A stretch of DNA of 64,000 nt, from assembly GCF_036195325.1 (NCBI RefSeq), contig NZ_CP108101.1:8060001-8124000 (forward strand). Reading direction: 5' to 3'. This document shows positions 25,939 to 33,919 of the stretch, one piece after another (positions within the stretch are counted from its first letter, which is position 1; each line of letters starts with the position of its first letter). The notes beneath the pieces are model-generated. The model made no database searches. It was given only the letters and a program-made list of their open reading frames with translations, and was not told the DNA's origin. This DNA is from Streptomyces sp. NBC_00234 (lineage in GTDB: Bacteria; Actinomycetota; Actinomycetes; Streptomycetales; Streptomycetaceae). Position numbers and translations under genes: made by a program.

Positions 25939-26412
25939 GTGGAGATCACCGTCCAGTGGGTCCGGACGACCTGGACGAAGGCGTCACGGGGAGGGGAGGC
26001 TGCGGCGCGGAGGAACGCGGTCCCGGACGGTTTCGCTCTCCCGCCCCTGGAAGCCCGCCTCGCCCATGTGATCCGGATGCACGAGTGCGACGGCTTCGAG
26101 CCGCATGACGGCCGGGAAGTCCGAAGCAAGGTCGATGTGCAGCTCCGTGAAGCGGACGGGCGGCTTCGGGTGTACCCCGGAGTGGAGCCCATGTTCGGTC
26201 TGCCGCCGCGGAAGAGGCGGCCTCCAGGTGTGCGTCTCGTGCCCGGGCAATGCGTCCGCTGGCAGCTCAACTACCGCTTCAGCAGTGCACTGGGGATCCG
26301 GGGCTGGACGTATTGGCAGGACACGTTCAATGTCGCGTACGGCCCGGTGGACGCGGACGTCTTCTTGTCGGAACCCACTGTGTTCGTCGACGAGCGCGGA
26401 CCGCTTCGATAG
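25939..26412 (+). CDS. hypothetical protein
   Basis: About 157 aa from GTG 25939 (GTG 25924 in the same frame is an alternative). The C-terminal half has aromatic beta-like stretches (WQLNYRFSSALGIRGWTYWQ, DTFNVAYGPVDADVFLSEP). The region VYPGVEPMFGLPPRKRRPPG precedes it. No family recognised. Divergent from the DUF4265 gene. Confidence 0.65.
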   Translation: MEITVQWVRTTWTKASRGGEAAARRNAVPDGFALPPLEARLAHVIRMHECDGFEPHDGREVRSKVDVQLREADGRLRVYPGVEPMFGLPPRKRRPPGVRLVPGQCVRWQLNYRFSSALGIRGWTYWQDTFNVAYGPVDADVFLSEPTVFVDERGPLR

Positions 26413-26430
26413 CGCACGCGGGCGGGGCGG

Positions 26431-27474
26431 TCAGCGAGCCAGCCGTATGCCGGCGGCGACCGGGAGGTGGTCGCTGCCGGTGGCGGGCAAGGTACGCATG
26501 TCCGTCACGACCGCTGAGCGGGTCAGGACGTGGTCGATCCGGGAGACGGGGAAGGACACGGGCCAGCTGAAGGCCAAGTCCCGTGCCTGTGAGGTCATGT
26601 GTGACGTGACCGGCGCCAGCCCGCGATCGTCCGCCGTGCTGTTGAGGTCGCCGAGCAGGATCACCCGGTCCCGTTCCTCGGCGGCGATGGCCGTGCCCAG
26701 CAGAGCGGCGCTCTCGTCCCGCCAGTCGGTGTCGAAGCCGCTCGGCCGGACACGGACCGAGGGCAGGTGGGCGACGTACACGGCGATCTCGCCCCGCGGC
26801 GTACGTGCCTCGGCGCGCAGCCCACGGCTCCAGCCCTCCGCGATCCCCTTGGGTTTGATGTCCAACAACCGCACGTCCGAGAGCGGGTACGCCGACCAGA
26901 GGCCGACGGTGCCTTCGACGGCGTGGTGAGGGTAGTCGGCCGCCAGGGCTGTCTCATAGAGCGGCAGCACGGACGGCGTCAGTTCCTCCAGAGCGATGAG
27001 TTCCGGCGCGGCCTTGATCAGTGCTTCTGCCGTGCCGACAGGATCGGTGTTCTCGTCACTCACGTTGTGCTGGACCGCCGTGATGTCGTGCGCACCGCCG
27101 TCCTGCGGGAAGAGCGACCCGCCGAAGAGGCTTGCCCAGACGACTGCGGGCAGCAGCAGGGACACCAGGGCGGTGGCCGAGCGACGCAGGAGGGCCAGGA
27201 CGAGCAGCACCGGGACAGCCAGCCCGATCCAGGGCAGGAATGCCTCCAGCAGACTGCCCAAGTGGCCGACGGCGTTGGGCACGGCACTGTGGAAGGCCAT
27301 GAGACCGGCGGTCAGCACGGCAAGCGCGGCGAGAACACGCCCACGTGCCCAGGACGACCGACCCTTCGCATCGTCGCCCCATTGCCACGGCGAGTGGCTG
27401 ATGCGATGCAGCCACCGCTGGGGCGCTGGAGTCGTCGGCTCCGACGCCTCTCCGCTCTTCTCTCGATTCACCAT
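26431..27474 (-). CDS. membrane-anchored endonuclease/exonuclease/phosphatase-fold protein (VanJ-like)
   Basis: 347 aa. Three N-terminal membrane helices (~residues 47-66, 72-96, 100-120) are followed by an extracytoplasmic EEP domain. Catalytic motifs are complete: QHNVSDEN, LIALEELTPSV (Glu), VAHLPS, LLGDLNSTADD (D-L-N) and TGSDHLPV (His). The arrangement is that of VanJ, a Streptomyces protein linked to teicoplanin resistance and thought to act on undecaprenyl pyrophosphate. The architecture fits; whether it has the same activity is inference. No van genes lie nearby. Confidence 0.85.
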   Translation of the reverse strand: MVNREKSGEASEPTTPAPQRWLHRISHSPWQWGDDAKGRSSWARGRVLAALAVLTAGLMAFHSAVPNAVGHLGSLLEAFLPWIGLAVPVLLVLALLRRSATALVSLLLPAVVWASLFGGSLFPQDGGAHDITAVQHNVSDENTDPVGTAEALIKAAPELIALEELTPSVLPLYETALAADYPHHAVEGTVGLWSAYPLSDVRLLDIKPKGIAEGWSRGLRAEARTPRGEIAVYVAHLPSVRVRPSGFDTDWRDESAALLGTAIAAEERDRVILLGDLNSTADDRGLAPVTSHMTSQARDLAFSWPVSFPVSRIDHVLTRSAVVTDMRTLPATGSDHLPVAAGIRLAR

Positions 27475-27532
27475 GTCCTGTCCATCTGCCTCGGACCGTC
27501 CTCGAGCCGGCGGGCCATGAGCACGACGTGCC

Positions 27533-27954
27533 TCATACGACGCAGCGCACGGTGATCAGGTTCCGAAAGAGGCGCATGGTGGTGTCGAGGTGGATGAGTC
27601 CCGTCGCGGAGGTCCACCCGTCCGGTCCGCGGCTTTCGGGCGCGACAGCGGGGATGCGCTCCAGCACGCGTTCGGTGAGGGCGGTCAACGGCGACGAAGC
27701 CTTCGGAGTACGTACTCCGAAGGCCGGCAGAGCGTTCGAACGACCCGGTTGGTGACGACGAAATACCAAGGGCTCACCCAGCCGTCCTCCTTGCTCATGA
27801 GCCCTGGGCCGCCCTCGCGGTAGACATGGCGCCACAAACGGCGGAGCAACGGAGTCCCCGCAAGAATCAGGACTGGAGCGACAGCGAGCGCACCGGCCGT
27901 CACAGCGAGCCTGAGCGCCTGGATCCGGATGTTGAGAGCGCTCCTTATCCGCAT
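27533..27954 (-). pseudogene. small membrane protein gene split between two frames
   Basis: From ATG 27954 one frame gives LRLAVTAGALAVAPVLILAG (one helix) and DGWVSPWYFVVTNRVVRTL, then stops at 27685. A second frame with good codon bias runs on to 27533 as ALTERVLERIPAVAPESRGP and HLDTTMRLFRNLITVRC. The change of frame falls within or next to a 26-bp perfect palindrome at 27699-27724. Either one gene of ~140 aa carries a frameshift, or two short genes meet here. Confidence 0.42.
27699..27724. repeat. perfect 26-bp palindrome
   Basis: Thirteen bases GCCTTCGGAGTAC followed by their exact complement, with no spacer. It can fold as a hairpin on either strand or serve as a strong dyad operator. 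It lies at the frame switch of the gene above and not in front of any start codon. Confidence 0.85.
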
Positions 27955-28080
27955 CCCTCCAGCTTGCCCATGAGCGGTGCTCGGCACTGGCGAACTGCGA
28001 AAAGGGGGTGGTGATTCCGTTCTGGCGTCACCGACGGACGCAGGAGCTGGAGTGTCCGAGGTGTCGACTAGGGTGCGCGA

Positions 28081-29093
28081 ATGATATTCGGACGTCGACG
28101 GTTCGTGGACACCGTCGAGAACTTTGAAGCGGCTGTAAGGGCTCAGGACGCGGACGCGGCGGAGCGTGCCTTCGCACAGCTGACGCGCGGCTTCGGCAAG
28201 GCATCGGACACCGAGGTACGGGCAGCCGCCCCTCGGCTCGCCGCCCTGCTCGGGGAGGTGCCGCCCGGTCCGCGAGCCGTGGTGGCCGTGATGACCGGAG
28301 CCTGCGTCGAGCGGGGTGCGGACCCCCTGGCCTGCGCGCCCGATGTGTTCGCGAGCGCTCTGGACGCCTTCGAGAACGCTGCTGTCTTCTGCGAGCGGTG
28401 GGCGGCTGCGGACCGTGGCGAACTGCCCGACCCCGAGGGATCGGGACTGGAGGAGGCCGACTTCGAGCGGATCGGCTTCGAGCCCGTCATGGGCTGGCAG
28501 GCGCTCCCGCAGTTCGAGATGGCCTGCGTGGCGATGCCAACTCCCCGAGGGTCCGACGCGAGGTTCCTGACCGCGAGGGGTTGAGGGCCGCTGTCACCCG
28601 GGTTGCGGAGCTGTCCGGCGAGTCGTTCAAGTGCCTCGTGTACGCCCTCGCCGTCCTCGACGACGAGCCGCTCGTGGCCCTCGACCGCGCAACCGGCACC
28701 GGCTTCATGCTGCGCGCTTCCGGCATCGGTGACAACTTCCAGCTCCACACCCTCCTTGCCGATGCGCTGATCGGTCGCGGCCTCGTCACGGGCGAGGCGC
28801 CGTCGGCCGAAGCCGTCGCCTGCTGCCGCGACCAGGCCGGGATGGTGCCGACCACCGGCGCCTTCAACCTGGTCGGTGCCGACGGCGAGTGGATCTGGAA
28901 CGAGGGCAATCCCGCGGACATCCCTGTCGTGGACGGGGTCCGGCTCGTGGTCCTCGACCCGCCCCCGTACGGGAGGAGCTGGCAGGCCGGCCGCTTCTTC
29001 CCCGGGATGACCGGCGAGCTCGTGTACGACCACGCCCTCGCGCCGGAGGAGGCGGCTGCCCTGCTCGCCCGCGTGGCCACGTCCGTCCGCTGA
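28081..29093 (+). pseudogene. frameshifted gene of ~335 codons, function unknown
   Basis: Frame one from ATG 28081 encodes 167 aa (TVENFEAAVRAQDADAAERA; DFERIGFEPVMGWQALPQFE) and ends at 28584. The third frame takes over from about 28540 (REVPDREGLRAAVTRVAELS) and runs with full codon bias to TGA 29093 (LLADALIGRGLVTGEAPSAE; LTGELVYDHALAPEEAAALL is similar). The join is consistent with one lost base near 28535-28560. The intact protein would be soluble and ~336 aa. It is not a family I recognise. A sequencing error would give the same picture. Confidence 0.7.
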
Positions 29094-29185
29094 GGCGGGA
29101 GGCACGGCTGAACCTCTGGAAGTCGGCGCTCGCCGCCACTCGGATTTCACGGCACCGCGGAAGCTGCGCCACACGGCTGCCGGCG

Positions 29186-29227
29186 CCAGGAGTCCGGCAC
29201 CGAGGCATTCCGGTGCCGGACTCCTGG
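29186..29227. terminator. strong stem-loop, probable bidirectional terminator
   Basis: A perfect 17-bp inverted repeat (CCAGGAGTCCGGCACCG and its complement) encloses an 8-base loop between convergent genes. There is no T-run, as is common for Streptomyces terminators. The right arm is followed by two more copies of GCCGGACTCC. Confidence 0.7.
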
Positions 29228-29263
29228 TGCCGGACTCCGCTGCCGGACTCCGCCCTGCGCCGC

Positions 29264-29395
29264 TCAGATCTGCCAGCCCGTCGCGGTCCGCAGCGCGGAC
29301 CAGAGCGCGCGGGCCACGAGCGCGGCGCCGGTACGCACCGCCAGTTCCCGCAACACGCTGCCGCGGTCGCGCCCTGCCCCGGGGTCCCGTTTCAT
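29264..29395 (-). CDS. 43-aa protein divergent from an HTH regulator
   Basis: ATG 29395 has GAGGAG seven bases upstream, and third-position G/C bias is almost complete across 43 codons. The product begins MKRDPGAGRDRGSVLRELAV and ends in a helix LVARALWSALRTATGW. It is very basic at the N-terminus and amphipathic at the C-terminus. Divergence from the coiled-coil regulator suggests a regulated pair. Too short for family assignment. Confidence 0.62.
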   Translation of the reverse strand: MKRDPGAGRDRGSVLRELAVRTGAALVARALWSALRTATGWQI

Positions 29396-29526
29396 GCCCG
29401 ACTCCTCACTGTCGTGTCCCGCCTTCGTCCGGTCGACGGCCCCACCTTGCGCCGGGGGCGCGGTGTTGCGGAAACTGCAACGGGCCGATGCGGCGAACTG
29501 GCAACGGAGACGGGGCGGGTGACGGT

Positions 29527-30636
29527 GTGACAGAGGACGACGACGAATGGCGCGCCCTGCCGCCGCCCGCAGGCCTTCCCGTCGACGACCAGGAGCTCGT
29601 TCAGGCGCTGCGCCTCTACATGGGACGCACGGGCCTCTCTCTCCGCGCATTCGGCAGGACCTACCAGTACAGTCCCGGAACCGTGTCGCGGTACCTGAGT
29701 GGCGAGCGGGGAGTGTCGAGCGCCTTCGTCCGTGACCTGCTCACGGCGGTGGAGACCGCCGGGGAACAGGTCCGGGCGAGCGACCGGGCGCGCCTGGAGA
29801 ACGTCCATCGACGGACCCTGGCCCACGCCAAGGGTGCTGCCTCCAAGAGCATGCTCAAGTCCGAGTTCGCGAAGGTCTCTCTGGAGCTCGCGCAGCAGGC
29901 TCACACCTTGGAGAAGGTCACGGCGCAGCTCGCCCTCTCCAGGATCGAGGTTCTGGACGCCACGGAGCGTATCCAGCAGCTGACCGAGTCCCTGGCCCTG
30001 AAGGAACAGGACATCCAGGCTCTCGAAGCCCGGATGGCGGCGGCGCACCAGTGTGACGGGACCGGGCCGCAGGAGCTGCGGGAGATGACCGCCTCGTACG
30101 AGAGGGCCCGCGCCGAAGCCGAGGCGCTGCGGGCGGAGTTGGCGAAGACCAGGACCCTCCTTCGTGAGGCCGAGCAGAGGTTGGCGGACAGCGGGCGGGG
30201 AATGGCCGTCATCGCGGAGTCGATGGGGGCGGAGCTCCGGAAGCAGGACGCCGCCCATCGTGCCAAGGTCCGGGAGTTGGAGTCGCGGGTGCGGTCCCTT
30301 CAGGGGGCGGTGAACCGCCGCCAGGACGGCGACGACCGGAGCTCGGACGAACTCGATGTGAATGTGCCGACGGACCTGCCGATCGACCCGCGCCTGCAGA
30401 TCTACTCGGTCGGCGAAGCCCTGCGCCAACTCCTCGTCCACGCGCGCTCACCGGGGCTGAACGCAGTGAGTCGCATGTCGTCCGTTCCGCTGGGTGACGT
30501 CCAGCGCATGTTCATTCACAACGAAGTGCGCGACGAAGCGAAGCTCCGGGCCGTCGCCATGAAACTGGCCGAACGCGCGGGACGGCCCGAGGCCGTTCAA
30601 CAGATCATGGATCTGTGGCAGGCGGGGGCGCCGTGA
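29527..30636 (+). CDS. XRE-like HTH protein with long coiled coil
   Basis: 369 aa from GTG 29527. Residues ~20-75 form a helix-turn-helix (LVQALRLYMGRTGLSLRAFG, YSPGTVSRYLSGERGVSSAF). Residues ~95-275 are a long coiled coil rich in Glu, Lys, Gln and Leu (FAKVSLELAQQAHTLEKVTA, KEQDIQALEARMAAAH). The C-terminal ~75 residues are a second helical domain (LRQLLVHARSPGLNAVSRMS, LGDVQRMFIHNEVRDEAKLR). The plan of DNA-binding head, stalk and C-terminal module resembles Streptomyces orphan regulators found beside small proteins. The likely partner is the divergent 43-aa protein. Confidence 0.85.
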   Translation: MTEDDDEWRALPPPAGLPVDDQELVQALRLYMGRTGLSLRAFGRTYQYSPGTVSRYLSGERGVSSAFVRDLLTAVETAGEQVRASDRARLENVHRRTLAHAKGAASKSMLKSEFAKVSLELAQQAHTLEKVTAQLALSRIEVLDATERIQQLTESLALKEQDIQALEARMAAAHQCDGTGPQELREMTASYERARAEAEALRAELAKTRTLLREAEQRLADSGRGMAVIAESMGAELRKQDAAHRAKVRELESRVRSLQGAVNRRQDGDDRSSDELDVNVPTDLPIDPRLQIYSVGEALRQLLVHARSPGLNAVSRMSSVPLGDVQRMFIHNEVRDEAKLRAVAMKLAERAGRPEAVQQIMDLWQAGAP

Positions 30637-30779
30637 AGGGGAGCGACCGATACTCCCTTCGCCCGGATCGTCCGTACGCACGTACACCGTAGGGACATCC
30701 GGGGCACGGCAGACGATCCGAAGGAAGCGGCCCGGCCGTCCGCTCGACGAGCGGTGAACTGCCGGGCCGCGCTCCTCGA

Positions 30780-32426
30780 TCAGCAGGAGGGAGGCGTCGT
30801 GCTCCCGATCGCGATTCTGAGATCCGCTCCCTGGCTGTCCACCGAGCACGTCCTGACAGCGGCGTTGGCGATCTCGTCCACGAGCGTCCTGCCCGCGGCC
30901 AGCGGTGCGTCGGCGGTGGTCGAGGTGGCGGGCGTGGCGTCGACGAGCCTGTTGTGCACCGTTGCTCCGCTCGTGACGATGCGGACAAGGACGCCGTTGA
31001 CCAGCGGGTCGGAGGCTGCGTAGTCGTCGTACGGCGGGGTGGCGCGGCGGTATTCCAGGGACAGATAGCTGCCGTCACCACGGGCGATGCGGTACTCCTG
31101 GATTCCGTTCACTCCGAGCACACCCAGCTCGTGGCTTCCGCTGGACGCGACCCGGATCACCTGGGCCTCGGGGATCCATCCGGCGAACTGCCGGTAGTCG
31201 GCCGGGTAGAGGTGCATGCCGCCACCGCCCATGGTGTCCGTCGGGTCGTCGCCCCCGGACACCGTGCAGGAGCTGTTGACCTGCGTCACGCTGCTCGTGC
31301 TCGGGCACCCCTTGAGCGTGTCGGAGTGCGTGAAGCCGAGGTTGTGGCCGAACTCGTGGGTCCACATCCATGTCTTGTAGCCCACGCCGTTGGAGAGGAT
31401 CCAGTTTCCCGGCTGGGAGGCCAGTCCCTCCCACGGGCAGGCCGAATGACGCGACAGGTCGACGAAGAGGTAGTCGTAGTCGTCCGGGTCGACGCCGCGT
31501 GCCAGTGCCGCCGTTCTGGCAGAGCTCCGTATCGATGTCGAGTCGCACCCGGTCGGCCGCGTTCCCAGATCGACGCCCGTGAGCATGTCGCCCGTCAGGT
31601 CGAGTGCGCCTCCGGACACTTCCTGCAGATACGAACGGAGCGAGGGGGAGCCGGTGCCGAGCGTCGCCTGCTGGACTGCGGCAGGATCGGCGGGAGCGGC
31701 ATCGTTCCAGTGGGTCGCCATCACCAGGGCCCGCTTCTGGCCGGTGACCGGGCGACTCGGCCAGCCGGAGACGAAGGCGTCCCCGTCCCACAGGCGCATG
31801 GAGGTGTAGTCGGTGGCGCCGCCCTGGCCGGCGCAGTCGCCCACCTCGACGGTGTCGGCGCCGTTGAAGGTGCGCAGGCACGTGCCCAACTGGGCGTCGC
31901 CCCGGTACTTGTTCTGCAGGAGGACGTAGCCGTTGCCCTGGTCGACGGCCTGCCAGAGGCGCATGGACGTGTAGTCGGTGGCGCCGCCCTGCGCGGTGCA
32001 CTCACCGACCTGCACGGCGGCGCTGCCGCTGAAGGTGCGCAGACAGTTCCCGAGCCCGGCGTCCGCCCGGTACTTGTTCTGCACCAGGACGTAGCCGTTG
32101 CCCTGGTCCACGGCCTGCCACTGGCGCATGGCGGCGGAGTCGGTGGGATCGCCCTGCGCGGTGCACTGACCGAGTTGCACGGCGGCACTGTCGACGAACG
32201 TGCGCAGGCACGTTCCCAGTCCGGCGTCTCCTCGGTACTTGTTCCCCAACAGGGTGTAGCCCACGGCCGCGGTTCCGGCGCTACTCGATGCGGACGTACG
32301 GGCGGCCCGCTGTTCGCCGCCCTGCGGAGCCGCTGCTGTCGCCGGTGCGAACGACAGCAGAAGCAGAGCTGCCGGCACCACGGTTGCCGCGAAGGCTGTC
32401 CTCACCTTTGCCGCGTACCACTTCAT
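30780..32426 (-). CDS. secreted metzincin-type zinc metalloprotease with three N-terminal lectin-like repeats
   Basis: 548 aa. ATG 32426 follows GGAGGAG and opens a Sec signal peptide (AFAATVVPAALLLLSFAPAT). Residues ~55-205 hold three tandem ~49-residue repeats, each containing NKYRGDAGLGTCLRTF-like and W-Q-A-V-D-Q-G-N-G-Y segments plus two Cys, recalling ricin/beta-trefoil lectin units. The catalytic part has HEFGHNLGFTH at ~357-367, the metzincin HExxHxxGxxH zinc motif, and a downstream TMGGGGMHLYP as likely Met-turn. It is closest in plan to gametolysin (M11)-like peptidases. The repeats probably bind carbohydrate or matrix; this fits a secreted scavenging protease next to a polysaccharide locus. 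Confidence 0.88.
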   Translation of the reverse strand: MKWYAAKVRTAFAATVVPAALLLLSFAPATAAAPQGGEQRAARTSASSSAGTAAVGYTLLGNKYRGDAGLGTCLRTFVDSAAVQLGQCTAQGDPTDSAAMRQWQAVDQGNGYVLVQNKYRADAGLGNCLRTFSGSAAVQVGECTAQGGATDYTSMRLWQAVDQGNGYVLLQNKYRGDAQLGTCLRTFNGADTVEVGDCAGQGGATDYTSMRLWDGDAFVSGWPSRPVTGQKRALVMATHWNDAAPADPAAVQQATLGTGSPSLRSYLQEVSGGALDLTGDMLTGVDLGTRPTGCDSTSIRSSARTAALARGVDPDDYDYLFVDLSRHSACPWEGLASQPGNWILSNGVGYKTWMWTHEFGHNLGFTHSDTLKGCPSTSSVTQVNSSCTVSGGDDPTDTMGGGGMHLYPADYRQFAGWIPEAQVIRVASSGSHELGVLGVNGIQEYRIARGDGSYLSLEYRRATPPYDDYAASDPLVNGVLVRIVTSGATVHNRLVDATPATSTTADAPLAAGRTLVDEIANAAVRTCSVDSQGADLRIAIGSTTPPSC

Positions 32427-32907
32427 CTCTCCTCCATTGGCTTGCTGTTGGCCTTGCAGAGTGAGACGAGCCCGAGCCTGCCCCCGAGAGCCGGACTCAT
32501 GAGGGCTGTCAGGTACCTGCCATTCGGGTCCCGCCGCTTCCCCGGCACAGAATGTAAGCGGTTGCCATCCTGGCGCAAGGCATCCCTCGAAGTTTCTGTC
32601 AGTTTCTATGGAAGAAGGGCTGAGGACGGCCTGCGGAGTGTAGTAACCGCTCACTATCGGAGGGGAGTTCGTCTCTTCAGTTCCGGCCCGGCGGGGCCGG
32701 GCGTCCTGCACCGACCTGCACCGTGGCGCGAGAGGCGCACCATCGTTCGCAATCTGTTTCGGCAACCCTCTGCAAGTTCTTGCCAAGGATCTGGCGGCCT
32801 GCTTGACTCACCTGCCGGTAGACACAGGTGACGGCCCGTCCGGTCGATGGCGTGGCGGCGACGACGCCGCGCCGCTCGCCCCCACCTCAGGTTCGAGAGG
32901 TACGCCC
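32427..32907. promoter_or_regulatory. divergent promoter region between the metalloprotease and the PfkB kinase
   Basis: No gene is present. It contains a hairpin CCGGCCC-ggcg-GGGCCGG at 32683-32700. It also has the related words ACCGCTCAC (near 32646, plus strand) and ACCGCTTAC (near 32555-32563, minus strand), which may be half-sites of one regulator. A direct repeat of GTTTCT lies near 32597-32615. The -35/-10 assignment is uncertain. Confidence 0.4.
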
Positions 32908-33822
32908 ATGAGCACCGAGACCGACGTCCTCGTCCTGGGAGGCGCAGGCGTGGACACGATCGTCTACGTCCCCGAACTGCCGCTGCCCTACGCCGACAGT
33001 TACATGGTGCGGCCCGGGATCGAGACGCGGGCGGGGCAGACCGGGGACTTCGTGGCTCTGGGAGTGAGTGCGCTGGGCCTGCGGACCCATCACTTCGACA
33101 TGATCGGCGACGACGACGCGGGAGACCTGGTCCGCGCGCTGCACCGGGACCGGGGCATCGCGCTGACCGAGGTTCCCCTGCCCGGCGGCACCAAGCGTGC
33201 GGTCAATCTCGTCGGTCCCGACGGACGGCGGCTGTCCTTGTACGACGACAGCCGCTCGCGGGAGGAGGACCGACTGCCCCCGGCGACCGTCCGGGCCCTG
33301 GCGGCGGCGAGCCGTCACGCTCATGTCTCCATCACGTACCCCTGCGCCTTCGCCCTCCCCGAGCTGCGGGAGGCCGGTGTGACGATCTCGACCGACCTGC
33401 ACAACTGGGACGGTGTCAACGCGTACCACGAGCCCTTTGCCTATGGCGCGGACCTCGTCTTCCTGTCCACCACCGCCCTGACGGACACGGAGCGGACCAT
33501 GCGTCGGATCGTCGAGCGCGGACGGGCCGACGTGGTGGTCGCGACGGCAGGGGCCGAAGGGGCCTACCTGCTGGTCGAAGGGGAACTCAGCCACATTCGG
33601 GCTGTCCCTCCGCCCTCGCCGGTGGTGGACTCCAACGGTGCCGGAGACGCCTTCGCCGCCGGATTCCTCTTCGGCCGTCTGGCCGGCGAGCCGCCCCTGC
33701 GGTGCGCCCTCTACGGAGCGGTCGCCGGAGCGCATGCCTGCACCGTTCCGGCGACGCGGGCCGACTCCATCGGCCGGGACGAGCTCCTTGCCCGCGTCGC
33801 CGCGTGGGAAGCCGCGGGCTGA
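32908..33822 (+). CDS. PfkB (ribokinase) family carbohydrate kinase
   Basis: 304 aa. N-terminal LVLGGAGVDTIVYVPELP, the substrate-binding GQTGDFVALGVSALGLRTHH segment, and the C-terminal PfkB signature VDSNGAGDAFAAGFLFGRLA with catalytic Asp. The family phosphorylates sugars or sugar acids such as ribose, 2-keto-3-deoxygluconate and tagatose-6-phosphate. Next to a SIS protein and a uronic-acid-polymer lyase, a hexosamine-derived or ketodeoxy-sugar substrate is plausible. It is followed by a CTCCCGGCC-repeat region and a convergent SIS gene. Confidence 0.92.
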   Translation: MSTETDVLVLGGAGVDTIVYVPELPLPYADSYMVRPGIETRAGQTGDFVALGVSALGLRTHHFDMIGDDDAGDLVRALHRDRGIALTEVPLPGGTKRAVNLVGPDGRRLSLYDDSRSREEDRLPPATVRALAAASRHAHVSITYPCAFALPELREAGVTISTDLHNWDGVNAYHEPFAYGADLVFLSTTALTDTERTMRRIVERGRADVVVATAGAEGAYLLVEGELSHIRAVPPPSPVVDSNGAGDAFAAGFLFGRLAGEPPLRCALYGAVAGAHACTVPATRADSIGRDELLARVAAWEAAG

Positions 33823-33919
33823 CCGTCCGGCGGCCACGTACGTCCTTGGCCCCTCCCGGCCAGTCCTCCCGGCCAGTCCTCCCGGGCCCCTGCCGGTCAG
33901 GCCCTCCCGGCCCCGCCCG
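33823..33919. repeat. short degenerate repeats between convergent genes
   Basis: Five or so copies of (C)CTCCCGGCC with CAGTC spacers fill the gap between the PfkB and SIS stop codons. They may fold into a terminator-like structure for both genes. Confidence 0.5.

Noticed and set aside
29211..29262. Three copies of GCCGGACTCC as a possible CRISPR-like or iteron array
   Set aside because: Spacers are 2-3 bases and the first copy is the arm of a terminator stem; not an array.
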